Assembly: GCF_033439725.1 (NCBI RefSeq) | Contig: NW_026944387.1 | Span: 496,001 to 560,000, forward strand | Length of the DNA: 64,000 nt | Direction: 5' to 3' | From: Neurospora tetraspora | Lineage: Eukaryota > Ascomycota > Sordariomycetes > Sordariales > Sordariaceae | In this document: in pieces, positions 30,227 to 40,561 of the stretch | Layout: the number at the start of each line of letters is the position of its first letter | How positions within the stretch are numbered: position 1 is the stretch's first letter | Notes under the pieces: model-generated | Databases searched by the model: none | The model's input: only the letters and a program-made list of their open reading frames with translations | What the model was told of the DNA's origin: nothing | Made by a program: the position numbers and the translations under genes

Positions 30227-30394
30227 TCAAGGATGGTTCAGGCTATCACCAAGCTGATCAAACTCCAGTACCTCGGGCTCGACATTGTATCTATGGAACA
30301 ACAAGAATGCAATGCACTGGTGCGCATTACTTCGACCGCGCGTGACTGTGAGAATTGGGAAACTCTTTTGCCTGGTGTTGCGCTTAGGCGGCAT
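30227..30394 (-). CDS. small ORF or first exon, 55 codons
   Basis: ATGCCGCCTAAG at 30,394 in a favourable context, behind a CAAC/CAAA-rich leader as in other fungal genes. It reads MPPKRNTRQKSFPILTVTRG, then a Phe/Leu-rich stretch, and stops at 30,227. It could be a complete small protein or the first exon of a gene whose other exons I cannot identify. Confidence 0.3.
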   Translation of the reverse strand: MPPKRNTRQKSFPILTVTRGRSNAHQCIAFLLFHRYNVEPEVLEFDQLGDSLNHP

Positions 30395-31920
30395 TGCTGC
30401 GTCTTGCACTGCGAAGCAGAAAACGGCCGTTGGGTTTGAGTTTGTGTTGTTGGAGTGCGAAATCCGAACAAAGCGGCTTGGGGTTTGTGGAGGTGAAGGA
30501 GGGAAATTTGGTGGGGCAGTCTTGTGTGCCAGCAAGTTTCTGAGCGCAGTTGTGGCTGCCTCAGGTTGCCCAGCGACCTGAGATTCCGAGAATCGTTCTC
30601 ATGCACAGAGACCTTTTTTGCGCGATTCCCAGCGCTGAAAGCTCTCGACCTCCACGTGGCAGGGCAAAGCACGAGGAAGTGGTTTCGAAACCGGGGCAAG
30701 TCGCTGTCTTCACCATTTTTTTTGCCTTTTTACCCCCTTTTTTTTTTGCTGTTGGCTTTTCTTTTCCTCAATCCTGTCTGCCTTGTACCTTGCTCGACCC
30801 TCAGTACAGCGACGCTATCCCAGTAGCATGATTCCCAGTGATCCTCGAGTGTTCGTCGCATATGATGGCTGGGTGTCTCTAGGTGGAGGCTTGCTGGAAG
30901 TATCGCCCTCTCAAGAGTCAACTGTGGTAGTAGAGGGTGCCGGACTGGGTGACAAGGGCGTAACAGACATCCAAGATATTGTCACGACCGTCTTCTTCGA
31001 TGGAAGGGGCGCGGTAATCGTACACCTTCTGTGGTAGGATTTAATCCTGCTCAGATGATTGAAAGGAATATGAAGAAAGGATAAAAGACATAAGACACGC
31101 TGTTGAGGAGTGATCCCTGAGATTGTTAACCGAGATTGTTGATGCGGTTTTCTGTAGGTGTGCATAACTGCATAACTGCATGCATGATTTTGCATCCAGC
31201 ATCACCTAGGTTGTTACTCAGTTTCTCGGAAAGACTCGACTTTTGCAAGCAGCTGCAAGGCATGCACGCACAGGCAGGCACATGAGAGGCATAGGCAGGT
31301 ACAGGGTACATGATGGGCAGGTACTCTATGCGGTAGGCAGGAGGTATTGATACGCCCCCAGGCCTACATAAACCTGGCCATCCCCCCCCTGTATTGATGC
31401 TCCTCTTCTCTTCTCTTAGTCATCAGACAGACCACAATACATCTTGCATCACATTGCATCTCCACTTCTGGCTTACAACTTTTGTCCTCCGAGGCGAGGC
31501 CAGTGTCGTGGGTCCCCACTTGCCGGAATCGGGTGGGCTGCCCCGCGGCAAATGGCCCTCCCAACTTGGTTCTTGGACACTCTCCTTTTTTAATTAAGTG
31601 TTACCTAACACAGCGCGAATGGGTAAGGATTGCTTTCGAACGCCCTCCAGTCTCCTCAGCAGCCAAATGATCTTTGATCTACAAGCTAATTGCCATTTCC
31701 CTCCAGGCTCTTCCCCACCGTGCACGCAAAACCCGATCACCTCTTCGCCGTCACCCCTCGAGGACACTCCGTTCTCGTCGTCCCTTCACGTCCCCTTTTT
31801 GCCCCCGCGGTTTGGTCAGAGCAAGAAAAACGCCCCTGCCACGTTTGCCAGCGAGCTCCAAGATTCCAGCATACGATCGCAACCGTCATGACTCTCCGAA
31901 TCCTGGCTCTGTTCTGGGTC
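30395..31920. other. no strong gene
   Basis: A 69-codon plus frame at 30,828-31,037 (ATGATTCCC start) is hydrophobic and acidic without motif. A 30-bp block (TTTGCAAGCAGCTGCAAGGCATGC) at about 31,243 recurs inverted near 20,552-20,582. The rest is short frames, with T-rich runs near 30,716-30,750. Confidence 0.35.
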
Positions 31921-32439
31921 AGTTCGCCAGCCAGAAGGACCACTACTACAAGATGATCAAGATGGAGTACGAGGCCGACAACAAGGAGAAAGGAAGTGAC
32001 AGCGACGACGCTCAAGACGTTTATAAGTCAGCATTCTTATTCTCCAATCTCTGATAGAGTGGCCGGCGCAGACCACCAGGCCCAGCTGAACAACGCGACA
32101 AATCTCGAGCGTCCGGGTTCAACTTGGAATGACCTTCTTGGAACTTTGAGTTTCATTCCCTAGGCTCCATTTTGCAAAGACTTTCTTTGCGTGTTGTGCG
32201 CCCCCAGCCGGCTGGGAATCGTCCACCTCGAACTTGAAGTGGTCGAAAGACTCGAATAAGTCGGTTTCAAGGTCAACAACAACATCGTGAACGTTATCGC
32301 CGTCTTCAAGAAGAAAGGGGAAGACGAGGTCAATGAGGACGTGTCCAGACGATTCACATTCACCCCAACGGCTCCAACGACATCTGGTCCATTTCTTGTG
32401 TTTGGCTCTCTTGTTCATCATCGTCTGGCCGATATTCAA
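31921..32439. pseudogene. two opposed coding-like fragments
   Basis: Plus 31,921-32,054 reads FASQKDHYYKMIKMEYEADN, then KEKGSDSDDAQDVYKSA and stops. Minus 32,439-32,119 reads VLIDLVFPFLLEDGDNVHDV, then FESFDHFKFEVDDSQPAGG. Both are coding-like; neither has a start in context or a known domain. The minus frame begins inside the 147-bp repeat. Confidence 0.3.
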
Positions 32440-32506
32440 AGGGCACCAATTCTACAGATACATGAAGGGCCATATTCTGACGGCAGCCCCTCCGGCCCCC
32501 AACGTT
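32360..32506 (+). repeat. 147-bp direct repeat, copy 2
   Basis: See 25,878-26,024. This copy keeps G and C where the other has A and T at four positions, so it is closer to the ancestral sequence if RIP acted. Confidence 0.8.
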
Positions 32507-32639
32507 ACAGATGGACGACCCTCTTACGCGGATCCGGCTCCAAAAGTTACGAACGGATCGCCGGTCTCTGTCGTCGGTCCTTTCTTCGCTCTCCAGTCAC
32601 GATCGACTGCGACGGACGAGGACGACGAACGACAGCATC

Positions 32640-33288
32640 ATGACCGACACGGCCGACAGCACGATGGCCAGCACCACCAATACACTTGTGGAAGAACTGA
32701 GTACCCAGCTTTGGGCACTTGTCAATGTCGCGGAAACCATGGGCGATACCCTGAACCATTTGACCGGCGTAGAGGCGGAGAACCGCGAGTTGAAGAAGCA
32801 GAACTACGAGCTGAAGGAATATGCCGTGTACTTCTTCAGGAAGAACCACGAATTGCGTAATTGTCTCCGGTTCATCGCCAACATTCCCGAGAAACCCGCT
32901 GACGCCACAAACTTGTGGACTAACATTAAGGCGGCCATTACCAAGGCACTCCACGACGAAAGGGATGTTGTGGCAGATGCGTTGGGCGCAGACGACCCGG
33001 CGGAAGCGTTGAGGGTCTGGGATCGCATGAACTGGTCCGACGATGCGGCAATCGACACGGACGGAACGAAGTACCCGGTCATCCACATCACCCGCGATCG
33101 GCATACATTTGGCGTCGTCCAGCGCGGACCGTAGAAGCTACGGGAGAAACTGTTCAAGCGTAAAGTAGATAATATAGAGGCTGCTGAACCAGGCGCCTCT
33201 GTATCCGACGACGATGACTCCGATATGGGCAGCTTCCGCTCGGCTAGTTCGCGTACCCCTCGAGCCGAATCCGACTCTGAACTTTGAT
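32640..33288 (+). pseudogene. coiled-coil protein with acidic tail, one in-frame stop
   Basis: Start ATGACCGACACG at 32,640 (an upstream open stretch back to 32,511 has no better start). Residues 1-40 are Thr/Ser-rich. Residues 45-85 form a heptad-type coil (VEAENRELKKQNYELKEYAV). A compact region with LWTNIKAAITKALHDERDVV and EALRVWDRMNW follows. After GVVQRGP comes TAG (33,132-33,134), and the same frame goes on for 51 codons: KLREKLFKRKVDN, acidic SDDDDSDMGS, end SDSEL. A CAG-to-TAG change at CpA is what RIP makes. Expressed protein would be 164 residues, or 215 if the stop is bypassed. No recognised domain. Confidence 0.5.
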
Positions 33289-33391
33289 GAGGTGCACGAC
33301 AAAGTCTGGGGATGGGAGGGGGGGACATATTATGAATAGGTATCGTATACAATAACACCACCGTAACGTCTGAATCAACAAAGCGTCGAAG

Positions 33392-34185
33392 TTGAAGTTG
33401 AAAGTGGCGTCTACTGGAAAATGGATCAACCCCCGCTTCCAGCAATTCTTGCCTAGTTTGGCAGTCATCACCAGCCTCCTCGCCAGTCTCGAGGTTACTT
33501 TCTGTCCCGGCCTTGCAGCTCTTCTCGCGTCCTCAGTTCCGCCGACACTGTCTTGGTTTAGTTTCGCCTACATTGTCCTTGTTCAAATCACTCCCCGCGG
33601 GCGGCGCGCTGCGGTTTACATTCTACGTGGGGAGGCTACGGCGTTGAGTTTCGGAACCCGATCGCCGACCCAGGCTACTCACAACCTGGATCGCCTAGTT
33701 GAGGTTGCTCAACACCTAGCTCAGGCTGCTCGCGACCAAGCTCAAGCTGCTCACAACCTAACCCAGGTCGCTGACAACGTTGTTCAGGCTGCTCACGATC
33801 TGGGTGCGCCTAACGGCCTAGTTGCCCATTTCCCGGAGGGCTACCAGCCCAACTGGAACCAAGCAAAAGCCGTTCAGATGCCCCAGGAACAATGGCGCCT
33901 ACCAACTTCACCCAATGTCCCTGTCCCTCAGAACCCACACTATATTCAGGGCACCCGTGGCAATTCTGGGTGGTGCTAGGTTCCCTCTTGTGGGTAGCGC
34001 TAGACCTTGAGGAATTTGTCAGGGCGGAGTACACTACGAAAGAATCTGGGTACGAATCGTCGAAGAGCAATGGCCGAATCCCACAACGAACTCCCAAGAG
34101 TTACGAAAAGTACTTGGCCATACAGAATTGCCACAAGGCTTGCGAGCTTGCCCATCAAATGGGTAATGATGCTCAAGACATCTCT

Positions 34186-34230
<45 letters not shown>

Positions 34231-34324
34231 GCAGCAGGAGGAGGGGGATGAGTTGCTAAGGAGGTGGTTTGAGGCGGAGGCGGAGGGGGGGTGGTTTGAC
34301 GCGGAGGAGGATGGGGATGAGTGA
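33392..34324 (+). pseudogene. Ala/Gln helical repeat and poly-Gln protein, frame changes
   Basis: Plus strand. 33,640-33,850 reads heptad-like repeats built on AQAA (AQHLAQAARDQAQAAHNLTQ), then an Asn/Pro-rich end and a stop at 33,977. A second frame (34,000-34,187) reads NCHKACELAHQMGNDAQDIS and enters the CAG repeat as poly-Ala. A third frame reads the same repeat as 17 Gln, then EEGDELLRRWFEAEAEGG and DAEEDGDE plus stop (34,322-34,324). The coding-like sequence before and after the repeat lies in different frames, so an indel in or near it is likely. No domain named. Confidence 0.35.
34187..34237 (+). repeat. (CAG)n microsatellite, 17 codons
   Basis: 51 bp of CAG with two CAA interruptions. 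It encodes Gln in one plus frame and Ala in another. Confidence 0.85.
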
Positions 34325-34526
34325 AGAGGAGGACTTTTGCGAGGCACAGGGCCATAGGGCACCAGGTCTCGGACTGGTCCTACTGGTTCGATACACAGAT
34401 GCTCCTCTCTGGAAGGGTGAAGGGGGTGGGAATAGGGATGGAAAAGGGCTGGGAGATTTACGGGGGAGTGAAGAGGGAGTGTTTGGGAATTGTTGGAGGA
34501 GGGATGGAAGAGTGGTCGGAGAGTGA

Positions 34527-34592
34527 TGTAGGAGGGATGGAAGAGTGATGTAGGAGGGATGGAAGAGTGATGTAGGAGGGATGGAAAAAAGT
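34527..34592 (+). repeat. 22-bp minisatellite, three units
   Basis: Three near-perfect copies of TGATGTAGGAGGGATGGAAG plus AG; a diverged fourth copy lies upstream at about 34,496-34,525. Confidence 0.75.
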
Positions 34593-34741
34593 CACTAGTG
34601 TGATTGTAAATGCCAGGGCAAACCTTCTTCTAGGTGGAAATCTCAATGAAGACGCTGATGAAGTCATAGGATGCTCCTCTCTACCAAGCGAACAAGCCTC
34701 TGTTCATGTCCTTACGTATCTTCCCAGTCGTCCTCCCAGTC

Positions 34742-35002
34742 TCAAATGTTGAAGTCGTCGTTGCCTTGTGGCCATGAAGTTGAGGGGTTCGAGAAGCAGC
34801 ATGAATTGAGGCTTCCATGTTTGTCGATGAATATTTGTCGGATTTCGTCAACTTGGCCCTTGAGCTCAAGAATATCCTCAGATCCCTTTGCCTGATACGG
34901 GCTGATCCTTCTTTGGAGATTGGTTGGGGAGCAGTTATCGCTCCTCGCGAGCGATACTGATGAGAGTTGTAGGACGGAACGTTGCTCCAAGCCTCGAACC
35001 AT
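34742..35002 (-). CDS. small hypothetical ORF, 86 aa
   Basis: ATGGTTCGAGG start at 35,002 and TAA/TGA-type end at 34,742. It reads NLQRRISPYQAKGSEDILEL, then KGQVDEIRQIFIDKHGSL, a charged helix, and ends GNDDFNI. Antisense frames are open too. No domain; it may be an isolated exon. Confidence 0.3.
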   Translation of the reverse strand: MVRGLEQRSVLQLSSVSLARSDNCSPTNLQRRISPYQAKGSEDILELKGQVDEIRQIFIDKHGSLNSCCFSNPSTSWPQGNDDFNI

Positions 35003-36001
35003 GGACTGGGCGAGATCCCCCGTTCAGGAGCTCCTGGCCACCGCCGACCACGGGATAGCAATCATGTTGCGCGCGCCGTTTGGATGGTGTCTGGGAAGTT
35101 GATGGTTGTGATTCCGGTCCAGTTCGTTATGGTTCCGGAAGACGCCAGGATAGGGGAGTTCGATCTCGCCGAGTCTATCAGAAAGTGCATTCCGTGGATC
35201 AGGCAGTACGGGATGTCGGGTGGCTGAAGGACGCGCAGAGGAAATCCTGTAGCTCATAAAAGGCTGAGCAGATCAATAAGGACTTGTATGGCGGGCCTTT
35301 CCATTTGGCGACTGTTGATGACGCGGGAGTGAATGCTGACCTTGAGCAACGACCCATAGGAATCAGTTGAGAGACGACCTTTTGGCCGTTCATGCGGTGA
35401 TGTGGAATAAGGATAATTGTTATAATCTTTGGTACGTCCTTTCTCGTGCCTATCTGATACATGCACTGATGCCTCTCAAGGTTCTGGTTACGAGTGGGCA
35501 CGTGTCGAAAGTTACCGTTCCTTCCTTTTCAGGTTTGCAACTCTGGAAGGCACCCTTCACTGACGGTAATCACTTGACCGCGTCGTTTCCTGGCAACCCC
35601 AGAGGTAAAAACCCTTTCACTTGGGCCCCGCACAAAGGACAATTCTTTCTGCCACTTGATCGCGCCCGGAAATCTGTCGCACCCCTCTGTTCTTCCTCCT
35701 CACCACAACAATCTTCACCAGTTGTCGCAGCCAACTCAGCAGAATTGTTGAGAGCCCTTTTATGCCCCTCTTTATCAGCGCCTTCTCAGCGTTCAGGTTG
35801 CCGTCGTCGCCCTTGTTCTTTGTTGCGTCGCTCTTGTCGCCCCGTCTAGCGTCGTCGTCATCTTCACACGAGCTTTCTCCTTGTCAAAGTCTGGCATCAT
35901 AGACTGGATCTCAAAGGTACCATCAGCATCTTTCAAAGTCGTTTGAGATACTGAATTGCCGGTAACAGTCACTGTAGGCATCAACTCCCCGCGCCGTTAA
36001 A
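35003..36001. other. no strong gene; upstream region of WIKDF member 2
   Basis: A plus frame at 34,982-35,227 (ends IRKCIPWIRQYGMSGG) and another at 35,367-35,849 are open but motif-free. The last 150 bp precede the ATG of the 36.0-kb gene; a CTGTAG acceptor-like site lies about 25 bp before that ATG, without a convincing donor. Confidence 0.35.
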
Positions 36002-36802
36002 ATGGAAGTCAACCCTCCTACTACTCCTCGCGTTCCATCGAAGAGGAGGTCCCCCTTCTCTGACACCACCGACTTCCCGCAATCCCGCAACCACAAGCGT
36101 CAGAGGACCGTCGAGCGCAAAGAGCCCGCAGATAAGCCCGGCGACTCTTCTCCTCCAAACCAGCATACCACGTCGGCAGAGAAAATCGTCGAGTCAGAGC
36201 ACGAAGACGAGGAGTCGGAAGGTGAAGGAACGGTGTCTGACCCCATGGACATTGAGTCCGAAGACACAGCCGGCAATCATCTTCACGTCGCCGATGACCT
36301 TGAGCGCGCCCTCGAAAGAAACACTCGCAGACCCATTTTAGCCCCAGTCGAACCCGACCTGTCGACAAGTGACATCGACGACTTACTCTCCGATTCGGAG
36401 TTTGACTTGGACTCTGAAGACGAAGAGTTCAACTCCGTCACCAAAAAATCTCCTTCTCATCGAAGCCCCAGTCGCAACGAGGAGGAATATTACATCGCCA
36501 TGTGTGACATCGACTATTACAACTCCCTGCCCGAGCCGGAGCTCCGACGCGAAGCCATCCGCCGGATGGAGGACAACTCCAAGGCTGATCCCAAGGGCAC
36601 TGTTGTCTATCCTCCGCCGTGGTACATCGCTACCCGCTTCGATCCGCCCCGTCCTAGGGTGTGGATCAAGGACTTCTTCTCGGGTAAAGTTCGCCCGCGT
36701 CAGTTGGTTAATGACCGGCTGGCCGAGATGAGCGTTGCCCAGAGGGAGAAGTGGGCGAGGGAGCATGGAATGGGAGGGTATGACGATGAGGACACCGAGT
36801 AG
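36002..36802 (+). CDS. WIKDF-family member 2, 266 aa
   Basis: Complete frame, ATGGAAGTC to TAG. Residues 1-45 are basic and Pro-rich, with a bipartite-like basic cluster (VPSKRRSPF and HKRQRTVERK) that may be a nuclear signal. Residues 50-155 are strongly acidic and Ser-rich (DIDDLLSDSEFDLDSEDEEF). The family domain spans about 178-258: PELRREAIRRMEDNS, then PKG, PPPWY, PRPRVWIKDFFSGKVRPRQL, VNDRLAEMS and AQREKWAREHG. It is the most diverged complete member and has the longest N-terminus. No leader intron was found. Basic N-terminus, acidic middle and basic C-terminal domain suggest a nuclear or nucleic-acid related role, by inference only. Confidence 0.7.
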   Translation: MEVNPPTTPRVPSKRRSPFSDTTDFPQSRNHKRQRTVERKEPADKPGDSSPPNQHTTSAEKIVESEHEDEESEGEGTVSDPMDIESEDTAGNHLHVADDLERALERNTRRPILAPVEPDLSTSDIDDLLSDSEFDLDSEDEEFNSVTKKSPSHRSPSRNEEEYYIAMCDIDYYNSLPEPELRREAIRRMEDNSKADPKGTVVYPPPWYIATRFDPPRPRVWIKDFFSGKVRPRQLVNDRLAEMSVAQREKWAREHGMGGYDDEDTE

Positions 36803-38172
36803 GAGACGGAGAAGTGCCAGGGAGGGGCGAAGGGTGAGCGAGGGGGTGGGAGAGGCGATGAGCCTGGGTAGGTGAATCAGAGGGGGGTGGAGGGGGGGGT
36901 TGGTCAGAGAGAAGTGCCTGTTTGTTCCCGAAGGAATGAACAGAACTGGTCCAAGTAGCAAGGCTACGAGGCGGTCCGGAAAACATTATGCTGCCTATCA
37001 AGCAAGGTCTTGATAGTGTCCCATGGGCAAGCATCCTGTTCTATTTCTTGTAGTTTTCTGTTGGTTTGGCCCATTGGTCATCTCACGTCCTTTGTCCCAT
37101 TCATAGACAAAGCTCTCGAACTGTTGTACATATTTTCAAACTTCCTGTTTGCCCTATCCATATCTGTCATCTCACTGTTTGAACTTATTACATGTCAAAA
37201 GATGAGCTGTTCGACATCGATTGACATCAAGCAAACCTTCTTTTGGCACCTACTCTTCTTCGGTTCCTCGGTTTTTACGTCCTTTTTAGGGCACACCATT
37301 CCAAGAAGGTAGAACTATCGTACTCGTCGTTGGTGTCGAAGGGTGCGGTGTTGAGGCATGATTCTTCCGATTCCTTGAAGCCTTCGTCTTCTAAGTCAGT
37401 GTCGTAAGAAGACTCGAAAGATATAAAGTTTACCCAATCATCGATGGCCATAAGCGCAACATCCCAAGCGTCGCAGATTCATCACTACTAACAACAACGA
37501 CCAAGAAGTGAAGACAGACCCTTCCCAGCGGTCGTCTTTACTGAGATGTCACCGAACACCGAGGATCATGGCAAGCGAGCCCAGACGGCATGGCGTTCAG
37601 ATTTGACACAGAGATCCAAATTGCAGAAGCTCTGGCAATCGTCCAGGTTGTGCACCCTCCCTGCCAGTCCAGACGGTTCGAAGCCTGCCACGGTGCAGAT
37701 TTTTACGACGGCTGTGAGGTGCTCCGGCACAGCCCGCTCCACAACAACAACCGGAGTACGATTGGAGCGTGGATCCTCATGGGCATCTATTCGCATCCAT
37801 CCACTCCTTGATTCTCTAATACTGACACATCCTTAGCCAGATTCCTGGTTTGGAGGCGTCGGACAAAGGACCAAAGCCGACAACACAAGCATGATAATCA
37901 TGTTATACCAAACGGGCCAGCTTAGGGGTGAAAGAGTCACATCAAGCTGTTTGACAAGTTTGACTCACGGTATTACCATGACTGAACGGAGATGTATTCT
38001 CTCTTTATTTCCTTCCTATAAGAACGTCCAGACCCCAAGCCGATTAACGACTACTTGTTAGACAAATATTCTTAGATTCCAACCCACACATACATTTTCT
38101 CCTTCCCTTCAGCCCACGCTCCGTTTCCATGAACTTCCTTCTCAAAAGCCCAATACTGAGACTCGATAGCAG
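36803..38172. other. no strong gene
   Basis: G-rich runs follow the 36.0-kb gene (36,820-36,910). Frames at 37,010-37,312 and 37,590-37,811 are open; the second has ATGGCG in a fair context and a weak likeness to an RNase-H-type segment (AEALAIVQ), not enough to call. Confidence 0.4.
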
Positions 38173-38430
38173 ATGCCAACAACCACCAAAGAAAGCACGA
38201 TGGCTGACGAAGTCCCTCCTCCACCGCCACAAACGGCAAGCCACCAGCCACGGATGCCGCTGTATATACTCGAGGCTTACTGGGTCACTCAGTACTTTCG
38301 TAACCGGCAGTGGCATTTGGACCTCATCCATACCATCCATCCTTGCGGCGAACCCCCTCCTCCACAGGAATGGGCATCCGATACGACAGGCTGGCCTTGT
38401 GGCCAACCGCCTCCTCCACGAGAATACTAA
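38173..38430 (+). CDS. small Pro-rich ORF, 85 aa
   Basis: ATGCCAACA to TAA. Two PPPP blocks frame a Trp/His-rich centre (YWVTQYFRNRQWHLDLIH). It ends PPPPREY. It overlaps the 3' end of the antisense finger remnant, so only one of the two can be the real coding strand at 38,401-38,430. No domain. Confidence 0.3.
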   Translation: MPTTTKESTMADEVPPPPPQTASHQPRMPLYILEAYWVTQYFRNRQWHLDLIHTIHPCGEPPPPQEWASDTTGWPCGQPPPPREY

Positions 38431-38645
38431 CTGTATTCCGGGTATCTCGGCGCAGCTCCTCAAGCTTCTGCATATTTCTCTTATGCTTCTGCTTCTTTCG
38501 GTCTTGGACCAGGTCGCTATTACTCCCGAAAGCATGGTTTGGGTCGCAAACGTTACAAACGAACGTCTTGTAGGCTATATGTTTGAGCCTGAGAGCCTTG
38601 GATGCATTGGGAATACCGCCGTTCTTAAGTCGCAAGGTTGAGGTC
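38401..38645 (-). pseudogene. C2H2-type finger remnant with EELRRDTRN tail
   Basis: The minus strand reads LRLKNGGIPNASKALRLKHI, then AYKTFVCNVCDPNHAFGS, NSDLVQDRKKQKHKRN and EELRRDTRN. The two Cys are present and a His near the end; the first His of the pair is not where expected (Arg or Gln there), so zinc binding is doubtful. The final 61 bp recur at 29,183-29,243. It resembles the finger of copy D at 24.6 kb (FICDVC). Confidence 0.4.
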
Positions 38646-39345
38646 CCAGACCTCCAAGAGAACGGGGTGGCCAACATGACGGGGCCGCGGATGGGCAGGA
38701 CTGGGACGGGAATCCACAACGGAGGAACCATCTACCTCTGAGTCCACCTGGCATACGCACAAGGGTCTACCAGACGGATCGAGACTCACACCTCCAACAC
38801 GCGAAGTAGTCCTGAGGCTTCGTCTTTTGCTCGGCCCGGCGACATCTATCATCTTTCTCCTGTTATCTTTCTTCTTCGCTTGCCTGTGGATTTGGGGGTG
38901 GAGGGCATTGTGCGAGTTGCGATAGCGGGAAACAAGTGACGCGAAGTATGCGAGTCTGTTGATAATTCAGAGATCCCTTGCGGAGTGGTCGAATCTTGAC
39001 GGTCAAAGGAAGACGCGCACTTGAAAATGCCAGTGCAATACACCATTCACCGGTGATTTGGGCTTGGCGGTTTGGTTGTCGGGCTGGTGCCGGCTGACGG
39101 CGAAATAACATGACCTATCGCCTTGTGGACAGTTCGGATGAAGTTAGGTCGTCTTTCCAGTCACCGGGCGCACAACATACTCGCTTCCACTTCTCTACCC
39201 TTGTTCCCCTCGCCACTCCTCGCACCCTAATACCCAATTTCACCAACACCAGCGCGCTCTTCATCATTAATGGGAACCTGGGGGTCTATATCACGGTACT
39301 CTCATAGTACGGTTGAATGTAAGCAAACACCATCTTTCAAAATAA
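38646..39345. other. no supported gene
   Basis: Open frames on the minus strand (38,849-39,111) overlap each other and lack motifs. Confidence 0.4.
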
Positions 39346-40090
39346 CCGCACACCTCAGAGAAACCATTCAACTCAGAATAACCGTTACAGGCGGATCCCT
39401 GGGCTCTGATTGGCTAGCTGGAATCTAGGAATGGGTGCTCTTGCCTTTTTTCTACTCTACACTACGAAACTACTCCACGAGGTTCTTTTCCAAGGGTAAG
39501 GTAATCAAGACCTCGGTACCTTCCCAAGATCTCGTCGCCCTCCCAAGACCTCGTCGCCTTCCAAACTTCGTCGCCCGCCCAAGTCCAAACCACCAAGTTC
39601 ACCACCACTGCACCACTTTGTATGGCCGTCGCCGTCGCCGTCGTTGTCGCTCTCGTTATCGCTATCGTTTCAATTGAGCCTGCATTTCAATAATGGAGGT
39701 TAGTTGACGAATTGAAATGGGGATGCAGCCGTACCTAGGGATGTGATGGCCGTCGCTGTTGTTGTTGGTGATGTATTGATGTTGGTGTTGGTGAGAAGGT
39801 TGATGTTGGGAGAGTTGGGGAGTCGATGGGACTTTGGCATTTTGAACTCCATTTCTCTCTGCTTCTCTCTACTTCTCTTTCCTTCCACCTCCTCTCCCCA
39901 TTCTTTTTCCCATTACACCTTCCTAACCTTCTTTTTTCCATCGTCCCTTCCCAAAAAGGAGTCCCACCAAGACTCTTAAACTCCCGTCCAACGCACATGG
40001 CGCCCCAATTTTCTTTCAGCCAATCAGAGCCTAGGAATCCGGCTGCAACGGTTATTTTGAGCTGAACGGTTATTTTGAGGATCACGGATC
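39346..40090. mobile_element. MITE-like element with terminal inverted repeats
   Basis: 39,378-39,415 and 40,018-40,055 are inverted copies (34 of 38 bases), and similarity extends outward for about 30 bp more through AACCRTTCARCTCA units. Each arm holds repeated AAAATAACCG-type words. The 600-bp interior has no transposase. Target duplication and exact ends could not be fixed, so the boundaries are approximate. Confidence 0.55.
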
Positions 40091-40315
40091 TCGCCGTTCT
40101 GTGACGGTTTTCTTGATGGCACGGTTTTCTTGCTCCCCAGATTCCGATTAATGATATTTTCCGGGTCTTCTGCGCCAGTGAGCCTCCATCGCTAGATATA
40201 CTTTACATCATCGCCTTGGACCTCGCCTTCGCGATCCCTTGCTTCACTCGCTCTCGCTATTCTTTTCTTTATCACCCGTTTTCGTTCTCCTCGTTGAACA
40301 GATCGACTCAAAACA

Positions 40316-40542
40316 GTAAGGCTGCGCCATTTTTGTCGGCATCCCTTTGTGATGCGTTCTAGGCATCGTAGCGAACCGAAGAAACTGCATACAAGAACCC
40401 CATCTTTCTGACAAACTCTCGTCAGGGAGTCTAGGAACATTTTCATCACCAACGGTACCTTTGAATGAACAGTACCAATTGTATGATAGGTTCCCTTTTC
40501 CTTACCATTTATATACATAATGAAGTCTAACCCACACCTCAG
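40316..40542 (+). other. leader intron of WIKDF member 3 (donor uncertain)
   Basis: The CTAAC branch (40,527-40,531) and CTCAG acceptor (40,542) lie 19 nt before the ATG, as in member 4. The donor GTAAGG at 40,316 would make the intron 227 nt, long for this locus; a nearer weaker donor is possible. The ATG at 40,520 lies inside the intron. Confidence 0.5.
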
Positions 40543-40561
40543 ACAACATCCAGCCATCAAC

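Noticed and set aside
36383-36961. 192-codon minus-strand ORF
   Set aside because: Antisense to WIKDF member 2.
37590-37811. RNase H-like domain of a retroelement
   Set aside because: Only AEALAIVQ is suggestive; no acidic active-site pattern could be placed.
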